Below, one piece after another: positions 56,773 through 64,000 of a stretch of 64,000 bases of DNA. The notes beneath the pieces are model-generated. The model ran no database searches, had not been told where the DNA came from, and saw nothing but the letters and a program-made list of their open reading frames with translations. Position 1 is the first letter of the stretch; the number at the start of each line of letters is the position of its first letter. The translations under genes were made by a program, and so were the position numbers. The DNA comes from Roseococcus sp. SYP-B2431. GTDB lineage: Bacteria > Pseudomonadota > Alphaproteobacteria > Acetobacterales > Acetobacteraceae. Location: positions 372,001 through 436,000 of the forward strand of contig NZ_SJXD01000025.1 in NCBI RefSeq assembly GCF_004336745.1. The letters are read 5' to 3'.

Positions 56773-57491
56773 GCACCGGGCGGCTCTACGGCGTCGGCAC
56801 CGGCCCCGGCGATCCCGAGCTGCTCACGCTCAAGGCGGCGCGCGTGCTGCGCTCCGTCCAGGTCGTCGCGCATTTCGCCAAGCGCGGGAATGCCAGCAAC
56901 GCGCGCGCCGCGCTGGGCGCGACGCCGCTGCGGGCGGATGCGATCGAGCTGCCGCTGCTCTACCCCGTGACGACCGAGATCGACCGCCACGACCCCTGCT
57001 ACAAGGACAGGATCGCCGCCTTCTACGAGGCAGCCGCGGCCGCCGTCGCCGCGCATCTCGATGCGGGCCGCGACGTGGCCGTGCTCAGCGAGGGCGACCC
57101 GCTCTTCTATGGCTCCTATATGCATCTGCATCTGCGCCTCGCGCCGCGCTACGCGGCCGAGGTGATCCCGGGCATCACCAGCATGTCGGGCGCCTGGTCC
57201 ATGGCGGGCGCGCCGATCGCGCAGGGCGACGACGTGCTCGCGGTCCTGCCCGGCACCTTGCCGGAGCAGGAGCTGGCGCGCCGCCTCGCCGGCGTGGAGG
57301 CGGCGGTGATCCTGAAGGTCGGCCGGCACCTCCCGCGCATTCGCCGCGCGATCGAGGCGGCCGGCCGTCTGGACGGCGCCATCTATGTCGAGCGCGCGAC
57401 CTGCGCCAATGGCGGCGCGGAACCCCTCGCCACGCGCGACGACCGGCCGGCCCCCTATTTCTCGCTCGTTCTCGTGCCGGGCTGGCGGTGA
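56769..57491 (+). CDS. cobI: Precorrin-2 C20-methyltransferase
   Basis: This 240-residue SAM-dependent uroporphyrinogen-methyltransferase-fold enzyme has YGVGTGPGDPELLTLKAARVL, VAVLSEGDPLFYGSYMHL, VIPGITSMSGAWSMAGAPIAQGDD and VILKVGRHLPRIR. It starts with GTG at 56769, overlapping cobH, and its stop overlaps the GTG of cobJ by 4 bp. Confidence 0.96.
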   Translation: MSTGRLYGVGTGPGDPELLTLKAARVLRSVQVVAHFAKRGNASNARAALGATPLRADAIELPLLYPVTTEIDRHDPCYKDRIAAFYEAAAAAVAAHLDAGRDVAVLSEGDPLFYGSYMHLHLRLAPRYAAEVIPGITSMSGAWSMAGAPIAQGDDVLAVLPGTLPEQELARRLAGVEAAVILKVGRHLPRIRRAIEAAGRLDGAIYVERATCANGGAEPLATRDDRPAPYFSLVLVPGWR

Positions 57492-58240
57492 GCGGACGGC
57501 TGGACATCGTGGGGCTCGGACCCGGCCGCGAGGGGCTGGTGACGCCCGAGGCGAGCGCCGCGCTGGAAGCGGCCGGCGCGGTCTACGGCTATGGCCCCTA
57601 CCTGGACCGCGTGCCGTTGCGGAGCGGGCAGGCACGCCACGCCTCCGACAACCGCGTCGAGCTGGACCGCGCGCGCGCGGCGCTGGAGGCGGCGGAGACG
57701 GGGCGCGTGGCCATGGTGTCCGGCGGCGATCCCGGCGTCTTCGCCATGGCGGCGGCGGTCTGCGAGGCGGTGGAGCAGGGGCCGGCCGCCTGGCGCGGCA
57801 TCGAGATCGTGGTCCATCCCGGCATCACCGCGATGCTGGCCCTGGCCGCGCGCGTCGGCGCGCCGCTGGGCCATGACTTCTGTGCCATCTCGCTCTCGGA
57901 CAATCTCAAGCCCTGGCCGCTGGTCGAGCGGCGCCTCGCCGCCGCCGCGCAGGCCGGCTTCGCCATGGCGCTGTACAATCCGATCAGCCGCGCGCGGCCC
58001 TGGCAGCTCGGCGCCGGCCTCGACATCCTGCGCGCGCATCTGCCGGGGGAGACGCCCGTCGTCTTCGGCCGCGCGGTGATGCGCGAGGAGGAAGAGATCC
58101 GGATCACGACCCTCGCCGCGGCCGATCCGGCCAGCGCCGACATGTCGACCTGCATCCTCGTGGGTACGGCCGAGACGCGCGTGATCGCGCGGCCCGCCTT
58201 GCCGCCGCTGGTCTATACGCCCCGGAGGGCGCCGGCGTGA
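57488..58240 (+). CDS. cobJ: Precorrin-3B C17-methyltransferase
   Basis: This 250-residue enzyme carries out the ring-contracting methylation. It has LDIVGLGPGREGLVTPEA, VYGYGPYLDRV, VAMVSGGDPGVFAMAAAV, VVHPGITAMLALAARVGAPLGHDFCAISLSD and ALYNPISRARPWQ, all typical of CobJ/CbiH. GTG start overlaps cobI by 4 bp. Its last 28 bp overlap the 3' end of cobK on the other strand. Confidence 0.96.
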   Translation: MSGRLDIVGLGPGREGLVTPEASAALEAAGAVYGYGPYLDRVPLRSGQARHASDNRVELDRARAALEAAETGRVAMVSGGDPGVFAMAAAVCEAVEQGPAAWRGIEIVVHPGITAMLALAARVGAPLGHDFCAISLSDNLKPWPLVERRLAAAAQAGFAMALYNPISRARPWQLGAGLDILRAHLPGETPVVFGRAVMREEEEIRITTLAAADPASADMSTCILVGTAETRVIARPALPPLVYTPRRAPA

Positions 58241-58968
58241 TCCAGCCAGGCCAGCGCACCCTCCGCCGTCGCGACGTGGGGCGCCTCGGGCAGCTCCGGA
58301 CGGCGCAGCATCACCACGCGAAGGCCGAGCGCGCGGGCGGCCGCGATCTTGCCGTAGGTCGCGCCGCCGCCGCTGTTCTTGCAGACGATCGCCTCGATGC
58401 GATGCTCCTCCAGCATGGCCCGCTCCGCCGTCTCGCCGAAGGGGCCGCGCGCGAGGATGTAGCGCGCGCGCGGCACCGCGAGCGGCGGCTCGACGGGATC
58501 GACGCTGCGGATCAGGTAATCGTGCTGCGGCGCTGCGACGAAGGGCGCGAGCTCCTGCCGGCCCAGCGCCAGGAAGACCCGTCGCGGCGAGGGGCCGAGC
58601 GCCGTGACGGCCCTTCGTGCATCCGTCACCTCCGTCCAGTCGTCGCCCGGCAAGCGGATCCAGGCCCCGCGCCGCAGCGCGAGGAAGGGCAGGCCCAGCA
58701 TCGCGGCCGCCTCGGCCGCGTGGCGCGACATGGTGGCGGCATAAGGATGCGTGGCGTCGACGAGCGCGCGGATTCCGGCCTCGCGCAGATGGGCGACGAG
58801 CCCTTCGGCGCCGCCGAAGCCGCCGAGCCGCACCGGCACGGGCATGGCCACGGGATTCGCCGTCCGTCCGGCCAGCGAGAGCACGGCCTCGATGCCACGC
58901 GCGGCGAGCAGCGCGGCGAGCTCCCGCGCTTCCGTCGTGCCGCCGAGAATCAGGATGGGTGAGGACAT
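58213..58968 (-). CDS. cobK: Precorrin-6A reductase
   Basis: This 251-residue NADPH-dependent reductase has PILILGGTTEARELAALLAARG at the N-terminus, LVDATHPYAATMSRHAAEAA, LALGRQELAPF and VCKNSGGGATYGKIAAARAL, as in CobK/CbiJ. It is on the minus strand within an otherwise plus-strand run, convergent with cobJ and divergent from cobL. Its ATG (58966-58968) and the cobL ATG (58967-58969) overlap in the palindrome CATG. Confidence 0.95.
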   Translation of the reverse strand: MSSPILILGGTTEARELAALLAARGIEAVLSLAGRTANPVAMPVPVRLGGFGGAEGLVAHLREAGIRALVDATHPYAATMSRHAAEAAAMLGLPFLALRRGAWIRLPGDDWTEVTDARRAVTALGPSPRRVFLALGRQELAPFVAAPQHDYLIRSVDPVEPPLAVPRARYILARGPFGETAERAMLEEHRIEAIVCKNSGGGATYGKIAAARALGLRVVMLRRPELPEAPHVATAEGALAWLDHAGALRGV

Positions 58969-60169
58969 GCCCGCCGAAACTGCGGCCGGGACGCGCTGGC
59001 TGTCCATCCTCGGCCTCGGCGAGGAGGGGGTGGTGGGCCTGCCGCCGCTCTCGCGCGGGCTGGTCGCAGGCGCGGAGATCGTCTTCGGCGGCCGGCGCCA
59101 CCTGGAGCTGGCCGCTCCGCTGATCCGCGGCGAGGCGCGGCCCTGGCCCTCGCCCTTCGATGTCTCGGGCGTGCTGGCGGAGCGCGGGCGACGCGTCGTC
59201 GTGCTCGCCTCGGGCGACCCGATGTGGCACGGCGTCGGCGCCACGCTGCTGCGCCGCATGCCGCCGGCGGAAGCGTTGGTCGTGCCCGCGCCTTCCGCCT
59301 TCAGCCTCGCGGCGGCCCGGCTGGGCTGGCCGATGGAGGGCGTGGTGACGCTCTCGCTGCATGGGCGGCCGATCGAGCTGCTGCGCCCGCATCTGCACCC
59401 CGGCGCGCGCATCCTCGCGCTCACCAGCGATGCGCTGGGCCCCGCCGCCATCGCCGAGCTGCTGCGCGATGGGTTCGCCGACACACGCCTTACCGTGCTG
59501 GAGGCGCTGGGCGGCAAGCACGAGCGTATCCGCGAAGGGATCGGACCCAACATCGCGCCGCTGAACCTCGTGGCGCTGGAGGTCGTGGCTTCGCCGGGCG
59601 CGCGCATCCTCCCGCGCGCGCCGGGACTGCCCGACCATTTCTTCGAGCATGACGGCCAGCTCACCAAGCGCGAGATCCGGGCCGTCACGCTTTCGGCGCT
59701 GGCACCGAGGCGCGGCGCGCTGCTCTGGGACATCGGCGCCGGCGCGGGCTCGATCGGCATCGAGTGGATGCTGGCCGACCCGTCGCTGCGCGCCATCGCC
59801 ATCGAGGCGCGCGCGGATCGCGCCGCGCGCCTCCGTCGCAACGCGCTGGCGCTCGGCGTGCCGGGGCTGTCGGTCGTGGAGGACGAGGCGCCGGCGGCGC
59901 TGGCGGGCCTGGAGCCACCGGACGCGGTCTTCCTCGGCGGCGGCGCGGGCGATGCGCTCGATGCCGCGCTGGCGGCCCTGAAGCCCGGCGGGCGCTGCGT
60001 CGCGAATGCCGTGACGCTGGAGACGGAGGCGCTGCTGCTCGCGCGCCGCGCGACGCTGGGCGGCGAGATGCTCCGCCTGGCCGTCTCGCGCGCTGAGCCG
60101 GTCGGCGGCCTCACGGGATGGCGCGCGGCGATGCCGGTGACGCAATGGATATGGGACAAGCCGGCATGA
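58967..60169 (+). CDS. cobL: Precorrin-6Y C5,15-methyltransferase (decarboxylating)
   Basis: This 400-residue fusion of CbiE- and CbiT-like domains methylates C5 and C15 and decarboxylates the acetate side chain at C12. The N-terminal half (residues 1-215) has [27 protein letters not shown] and VTLSLHGRP. The C-terminal half has [41 protein letters not shown], the SAM site of CbiT. ATG at 58967 is preceded by GTGAGGAC. Its end overlaps cobE by 4 bp. Confidence 0.95.
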   Translation: MPAETAAGTRWLSILGLGEEGVVGLPPLSRGLVAGAEIVFGGRRHLELAAPLIRGEARPWPSPFDVSGVLAERGRRVVVLASGDPMWHGVGATLLRRMPPAEALVVPAPSAFSLAAARLGWPMEGVVTLSLHGRPIELLRPHLHPGARILALTSDALGPAAIAELLRDGFADTRLTVLEALGGKHERIREGIGPNIAPLNLVALEVVASPGARILPRAPGLPDHFFEHDGQLTKREIRAVTLSALAPRRGALLWDIGAGAGSIGIEWMLADPSLRAIAIEARADRAARLRRNALALGVPGLSVVEDEAPAALAGLEPPDAVFLGGGAGDALDAALAALKPGGRCVANAVTLETEALLLARRATLGGEMLRLAVSRAEPVGGLTGWRAAMPVTQWIWDKPA

Positions 60170-60537
60170 GCCTCGTCGCGGGAATCGGCTGCCGTCGGGG
60201 CGCCACGGCGGAGGACGTGCTGGCGGCGATCGACGCCGCGATGGCGGCGACCGGCCGCGCGCGCCAGGCGCTCGCCTGTCTCGCCACCATTCCGCAGAAG
60301 GCGGAGGAAGCGGGCATCGCGGCGGCGGCGCGCCAGCTCGGGATCGGGCTGACGATCGTGGACAACGCCGCCGATTTTGCAGGACCCACCGAAAGCCGCT
60401 GCTCGCGCGCCACCACGGGCCTCGGCTCCGTCGCGGAATCCGCCGCGCTGGCGGCCGCCGGCTCCGGCGCGCATCTGCTGGCGCCGCGCAGCAGCACCAG
60501 CCGCGCCACCTGCGCGCTGGCGGAGATTGCGGCATGA
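60166..60537 (+). CDS. cobE: Cobalamin biosynthesis protein CobE
   Basis: This 123-residue protein resembles the C-terminal domain of Cbi[47 protein letters not shown] and [21 protein letters not shown]. CobE is required in the aerobic pathway, though its exact reaction is unclear. ATG at 60166 overlaps cobL by 4 bp and its stop overlaps cobM by 4 bp. Confidence 0.9.
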   Translation: MSLVAGIGCRRGATAEDVLAAIDAAMAATGRARQALACLATIPQKAEEAGIAAAARQLGIGLTIVDNAADFAGPTESRCSRATTGLGSVAESAALAAAGSGAHLLAPRSSTSRATCALAEIAA

Positions 60538-61283
60538 CCGTGCATTTCATCGGCGCCGGCCCTGGCGCGGCGGATCTCATCACGCTGCGCGGCCGCGACC
60601 TCATCGCGCGCTGTCCGGTCTGCCTGTACGCCGGCTCGCTGGTTCCGAAGGCGCTGCTGGAGCATTGCCCGCCCGGCGCGCGCATCCTGGACACCGCGCC
60701 GCTCGACCTCGACGCCATCGAGGCCGAGTTCGTCGCGGCGCATGCGGCGGGGCAGGAGGTCGCGCGGCTGCATTCCGGCGATCTCTCCGTCTGGTCCGCC
60801 CTGGCCGAGCAGGTCCGCCGGCTGAAGGCGCGCGCCATCCCCTATACGCTCACGCCGGGCGTGCCCTCCTTCGCCGCGGCCGCCGCGGCGCTCGGGCAGG
60901 AGCTGACCATCCCGGAGGTCGCACAGTCCCTGGTGCTGACGCGCATGGGCGGCCGCGCCTCGTCGATGCCCGAGGGCGAGACGCTGAAGACCTTCGCGGC
61001 CAGCGGCACGACGCTTGCCATCCATCTCGCCATTCACGCCATCGCGCGCGTGGTCGAGGAGCTCACGCCCTTCTACGGCGCCGACTGCCCCGCCGCGGTC
61101 GTGGCGCGGGCGAGCTGGCCCGAGGAGCGCATCCTGCGCGGCACGCTGGCCGATATCGCGCAGCAGGCCGAGGGCATCGAGCGCACCGCGATCATCCTGG
61201 TCGGCCCCGCGCTGGCCGCGAGCGATTTCCGCGAGAGCGCGCTCTACTCCGCCGACTACCGGCGTAGGTTCCGCGGCGCATGA
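60534..61283 (+). CDS. cobM: Precorrin-4 C11-methyltransferase
   Basis: This 249-residue enzyme methylates C11. It has [92 protein letters not shown] and [16 protein letters not shown], as in CobM/CbiF. ATG overlaps cobE. Its 3' end overlaps that of cbiD on the other strand by 28 bp. Confidence 0.96.
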   Translation: MTVHFIGAGPGAADLITLRGRDLIARCPVCLYAGSLVPKALLEHCPPGARILDTAPLDLDAIEAEFVAAHAAGQEVARLHSGDLSVWSALAEQVRRLKARAIPYTLTPGVPSFAAAAAALGQELTIPEVAQSLVLTRMGGRASSMPEGETLKTFAASGTTLAIHLAIHAIARVVEELTPFYGADCPAAVVARASWPEERILRGTLADIAQQAEGIERTAIILVGPALAASDFRESALYSADYRRRFRGA

Positions 61284-62314
61284 CCGACCAGTCGCCCCGC
61301 GCGGTCGAAGATCGCGATGTCCAGCGCGATCTCCGCGCCGCGCAGGACATCCGCCGCCGTGGCGAGGGCAAGCTCGGCGATCCGGTCGCCGAGCCCGTCG
61401 CCGGCGCGCGAAAAAGCTTCGGCGACGGTGTTGCAGGAAGCGAGCTCCGGCATCCCCGCAAGCTCCGCCAGGGCCGCCATGTCGGCGGCGCCGCGCTTCG
61501 AATGCAGGTCGAGCATCCCTTGCGCCAGCTTGGTCATCTTCGCGACGCCGCCGGCGATGGTGACGCGCGGGACGGGATGGGCGCGCAGGTATTTCAGCAT
61601 GCCGCCCACGAAGTCGCCCATCTCGATGAGGGCGACCTCCTCCAGCCCGTGCAGGCGCTGCACCGCGGCCTCGCTGGTGGAGCCCGTGCTGCCGGCGACA
61701 TGCGGGACCCCCATGGCGCGGGCCACGTCGATGCCGCGATGGATGCTGTCGATCCAGGCCGCGCAGGAATAGGGCACGACGATGCCCGTGGTGCCCAGCA
61801 CCGACAGCCCGCCGAGGATGCCGAGCCTTCCGTTCAGCGTGCGCTCGGCCAGCTTCTCGCCGTCCGGGATGGAGACCGTCACCTCGATGTCGGGCGAGGG
61901 CTCCACCTCGGCCAGCGCGGCCGCGATCATCCGGCGCGGCACGGGGTTGATGGCGGGCTCGCCCGGCGGGATGGGCAGGCCGGGGCGGGTCACGGTGCCC
62001 ACACCCTCGCCGGCCCGGAAGATCACGCCGCTGCCCGGCGCGAGGCGCCGCAGCGTGACGCGGACCAGGGCGCCATGCGTCACGTCGGGATCGTCGCCGG
62101 CATCCTTCACGATCGCGGCCATGGCGCCGTCGCCGAGCGCCTGCTGGGCGAGCGCGAAGGCCGGGCTTTCGCCGCCGGGAAGCGTGATGGTCACCGGATC
62201 GGGGAAGCGGCCGGTCGCGAGCGCCGTCATCGCCGCCTTCGCGGCCGCCGTGGCGCAGGCGCCCGTGGTCCAGCCACGGCGCAGGTGTCGTCCCGGGCGA
62301 TCCTCGGTCTCCAT
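61256..62314 (-). CDS. cbiD: Cobalt-precorrin-5B C1-methyltransferase (CbiD-type)
   Basis: This 352-residue CbiD has [40 protein letters not shown]-like [54 protein letters not shown], and [21 protein letters not shown]. CbiD belongs to the anaerobic route, yet here it sits among aerobic genes and no cobF is visible. It probably supplies the C1 methylation or deacylation in its place. I chose ATG at 62314; a GTG at 62350 would overlap cobB further. Confidence 0.94.
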   Translation of the reverse strand: METEDRPGRHLRRGWTTGACATAAAKAAMTALATGRFPDPVTITLPGGESPAFALAQQALGDGAMAAIVKDAGDDPDVTHGALVRVTLRRLAPGSGVIFRAGEGVGTVTRPGLPIPPGEPAINPVPRRMIAAALAEVEPSPDIEVTVSIPDGEKLAERTLNGRLGILGGLSVLGTTGIVVPYSCAAWIDSIHRGIDVARAMGVPHVAGSTGSTSEAAVQRLHGLEEVALIEMGDFVGGMLKYLRAHPVPRVTIAGGVAKMTKLAQGMLDLHSKRGAADMAALAELAGMPELASCNTVAEAFSRAGDGLGDRIAELALATAADVLRGAEIALDIAIFDRAGRLVGHAPRNLRR

Positions 62315-62319
62315 CCGGC

Positions 62320-63687
62320 ATGGCCTATCGCGGATGCGCCGCCGCGTCACGCGAGCCGATCGTGACGCGCGGGCTGATCATCTCCGCGCCCCGCTCGGGC
62401 TCGGGCAAGACGACGGTGACGCTGGGGCTGCTGGCGGCGCTGCGCGGGCGTGGCGTGGCGGTGACGGCGGCCAAGGCCGGGCCGGACTATATCGACACGG
62501 CCTTCCATGCGGCGGCCTCCGGCAAGCCGGGACTGAACCTCGATTCCTGGGCCATGCCGCCCGCGCTGATCGACGCGCTCATCGCCGACGCCACGCGCGA
62601 TGCGGAGCTGCTGTTGGTCGAGGGCGCCATGGGCCTCTTCGACGGCATCGACGCCCCGCCCGGGCGCAGCGGCGCGGCGGCCGACCTCGCGGCGCGGCTC
62701 GGCCTGCCGGTGCTGCTGGTGATCGACGTCTCGGGCGCGAGCCAGAGCCATGCGGCGCTGCTGCGCGGCTTCTCCACCCATGATCCGGCCGTGCGGATCG
62801 CGGGCGTGGTGCTGAATCGTGTCGGCAGCGAGCGGCATCTGCGCATGGTGCGCGATGCCACCGCGGCGCTGGGTCTTCCCATCCTAGGCGCCATCCCGCG
62901 CGACGCGCCGCCGGCCCTGCCGGAGCGCCATCTCGGTCTCGTGCAGGCGGAGGAGCATCCGGCGCTGGAGGCGGCGCTGTCCGCGCTGGGCGCGCATATC
63001 GCCGATCACCTCGACCTGGACGCCGTGCGCGCGCTGGCCGCGCCGATGGGCGCCGCCGCCGGCGGGCTGGACGGGCTGGCCCTGCCGCCGCCCGGGCAGC
63101 GCATCGCGCTGGCGCGCGATGCGGCTTTCAGCTTCGTCTATCCGCATGTGATGGCGGCCTGGCGCCGCGCCGGCGCCGAGCTGCTGCCCTTCTCCCCCCT
63201 GGCCGACGAGGCTCCGCCCGGGGCCGCCGATTCCTGCTGGCTCCCCGGCGGCTATCCCGAGCTGCATGCCGGCCGCCTCGCGGCCTCGGCGACGTTCCTG
63301 GACGGACTCCGCCGTTTCGCGGCGACCCGGCCCGTGCATGGCGAGTGCGGCGGCCACATGGTGCTGGGCGAGGTCCTGGAGGATGCCGGAGGCGAGCGCC
63401 ACGCCATGGCCGGGCTGCTCGGCCATTCGACCAGCTTCGCGCGCCGCAGGATGAACCTCGGCTACCGCCAGGCACGGCTGCTGTCCGACGGCGTGCTTGG
63501 ATCCGCGGGCACGATGCTGCGCGGCCACGAGTTCCACTACGCCACCGTCACGCAGCCGGGCGGCAACGATCCGCTGGCGATGCTGAGCGACGGCGAGGGG
63601 CGCCGGATCGGCCCGGCCGGCGGCCGGCGCGGACGGGTCAGCGGCAGCTTCTTCCACGCCATCGCGCTGGCGGAAACCACGGCATGA
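62320..63687 (+). CDS. cobB: Cobyrinate a,c-diamide synthase
   Basis: This 455-residue glutamine-dependent CobB/CbiA has the N-terminal P-loop LIISAPRSGSGKTTVTLGLLAALR, KAGPDYIDTAFHAAASG, VEGAMGLFDGID and, in the amidotransferase-like C-terminal half, LPGGYPELHAGRLA and HGECGGHMVLGEVLED (catalytic Cys). It uses ATP and glutamine to amidate groups a and c. ATG at 62320 diverges from cbiD by 5 bp; GTG at 62362 is an alternative start. The stop overlaps cobT by 4 bp. Confidence 0.95.
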   Translation: MAYRGCAAASREPIVTRGLIISAPRSGSGKTTVTLGLLAALRGRGVAVTAAKAGPDYIDTAFHAAASGKPGLNLDSWAMPPALIDALIADATRDAELLLVEGAMGLFDGIDAPPGRSGAAADLAARLGLPVLLVIDVSGASQSHAALLRGFSTHDPAVRIAGVVLNRVGSERHLRMVRDATAALGLPILGAIPRDAPPALPERHLGLVQAEEHPALEAALSALGAHIADHLDLDAVRALAAPMGAAAGGLDGLALPPPGQRIALARDAAFSFVYPHVMAAWRRAGAELLPFSPLADEAPPGAADSCWLPGGYPELHAGRLAASATFLDGLRRFAATRPVHGECGGHMVLGEVLEDAGGERHAMAGLLGHSTSFARRRMNLGYRQARLLSDGVLGSAGTMLRGHEFHYATVTQPGGNDPLAMLSDGEGRRIGPAGGRRGRVSGSFFHAIALAETTA

Positions 63688-64000
63688 GCATCGCCGAAAA
63701 CGCCCGCGCCCGGCTGGATTCGTTGGCCAAGCCGCCCGGCAGCCTCGGCCGGCTGGAGCGCCTGGCGATCCGCCTCGCCGAGACCCAGGGCCGCGTCGCC
63801 CCATCCGCCGCGCCGCGCCGGCTGGTGGTCTTCGCCGGCGACCACGGCGTCGTGGCCGAGGGTGTCGGGCTTTGGCCGGACGCGGTCACCACGGCGATGA
63901 TGCGGCTGATGCTGGAGGGCCGTGCGGGCTCGGCGGCGCTGGCGCGCGGTGCCGGGGCGGAGATGGTCCTGGTCGATGCCGGCTCGAAATCGGCGGGCCT
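63684..64000 (+). CDS. cobT: Nicotinate-nucleotide-dimethylbenzimidazole phosphoribosyltransferase, partial at window edge
   Basis: The frame runs off the window at 64000; 105 residues are visible. The N-terminal blocks RLDSLAKPPGSLGRLERLAIRLAETQG and VVFAGDHGVVAEGVGLWPDAVTTAMMRLMLEGRAGSAALARG are typical of CobT/CobU, which makes alpha-ribazole phosphate for the lower ligand. ATG at 63684 overlaps cobB by 4 bp. The catalytic Glu region is beyond the edge. Confidence 0.94.
   Translation, partial: MSIAENARARLDSLAKPPGSLGRLERLAIRLAETQGRVAPSAAPRRLVVFAGDHGVVAEGVGLWPDAVTTAMMRLMLEGRAGSAALARGAGAEMVLVDAGSKSAG

Noticed and set aside
57455-60838. 1127-codon minus-strand open frame
   Set aside because: It is antisense to cobI, cobJ, cobL and cobE and Arg/Ala-rich with no domain; only its cobK-containing stretch is on the coding strand, and cobK itself lies in another frame.

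Overview
The window is a high-GC chromosomal stretch, most likely from an alphaproteobacterium of the Acetobacteraceae (Roseomonas-like). This is inferred from base composition, two Bug/TctC-type solute receptors, and an oxygen-dependent cobalamin gene set. No taxonomic marker was searched.

Layout. (1) 1-12,381: a sugar/glycan locus. A leftward arm (glycosidase fragment, methyltransferase, histidine phosphatase, inositol-phosphate synthase) and a rightward arm of eight genes are divergently transcribed from an AT-rich control region. The rightward arm has three nucleotide-sugar epimerase/decarboxylases, a B12-binding-type radical SAM enzyme and four glycosyltransferases, with overlapping genes throughout. 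(2) 12,423-14,192: a NUDIX sugar-nucleotide hydrolase and a catalase-like protein. (3) 14,618-28,869: a complete type I-C CRISPR-Cas system (cas3-cas5-cas8c-cas7-cas4-cas1-cas2) and one long array. By manual count the array has 97 repeats of 31 nt, with a repeat-sequence switch in its older part. (4) 28,870-33,392: mobile-element debris. It holds an ATPase remnant, a large inverted repeat, and a broken and an intact copy of the same tyrosine recombinase on either side of a short-chain dehydrogenase and a Bug receptor. (5) 33,510-38,355: a complete CBASS anti-phage operon of the HORMA/TRIP13 class (cap6, two HORMA genes, cdnD, nucC). A divergent HTH regulator/metallopeptidase pair (capH/capP-like) and operator-like palindromes lie in front of it. 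(6) 38,621-41,445: a decaying serine-recombinase element (DUF3489, DUF2924, recombinase with several frameshifts). It ends just before the 3' end of tRNA-Gln at 41,762-41,836, so 14.2-41.76 kb reads as a defence island beside a tRNA. (7) 41,827-45,546: core genes ispE, a TPR lipoprotein and another Bug receptor. (8) 45,607-64,000: a large cobalamin cluster with a B12 riboswitch in front of DUF1636-cobW-cobN-cobGHIJ.

How the genes work together. The island pairs adaptive immunity (CRISPR I-C) with abortive infection (CBASS making a cyclic trinucleotide that activates the NucC nuclease). The cobalamin cluster follows the oxygen-dependent route (CobG, CobN, CobE), but the only gene visible for the C1-methylation/deacylation step is cbiD, not cobF. 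The B12 made could serve the B12-binding radical SAM enzyme of the glycan locus. The glycan locus is the part whose chemistry I can least assign to a described pathway.
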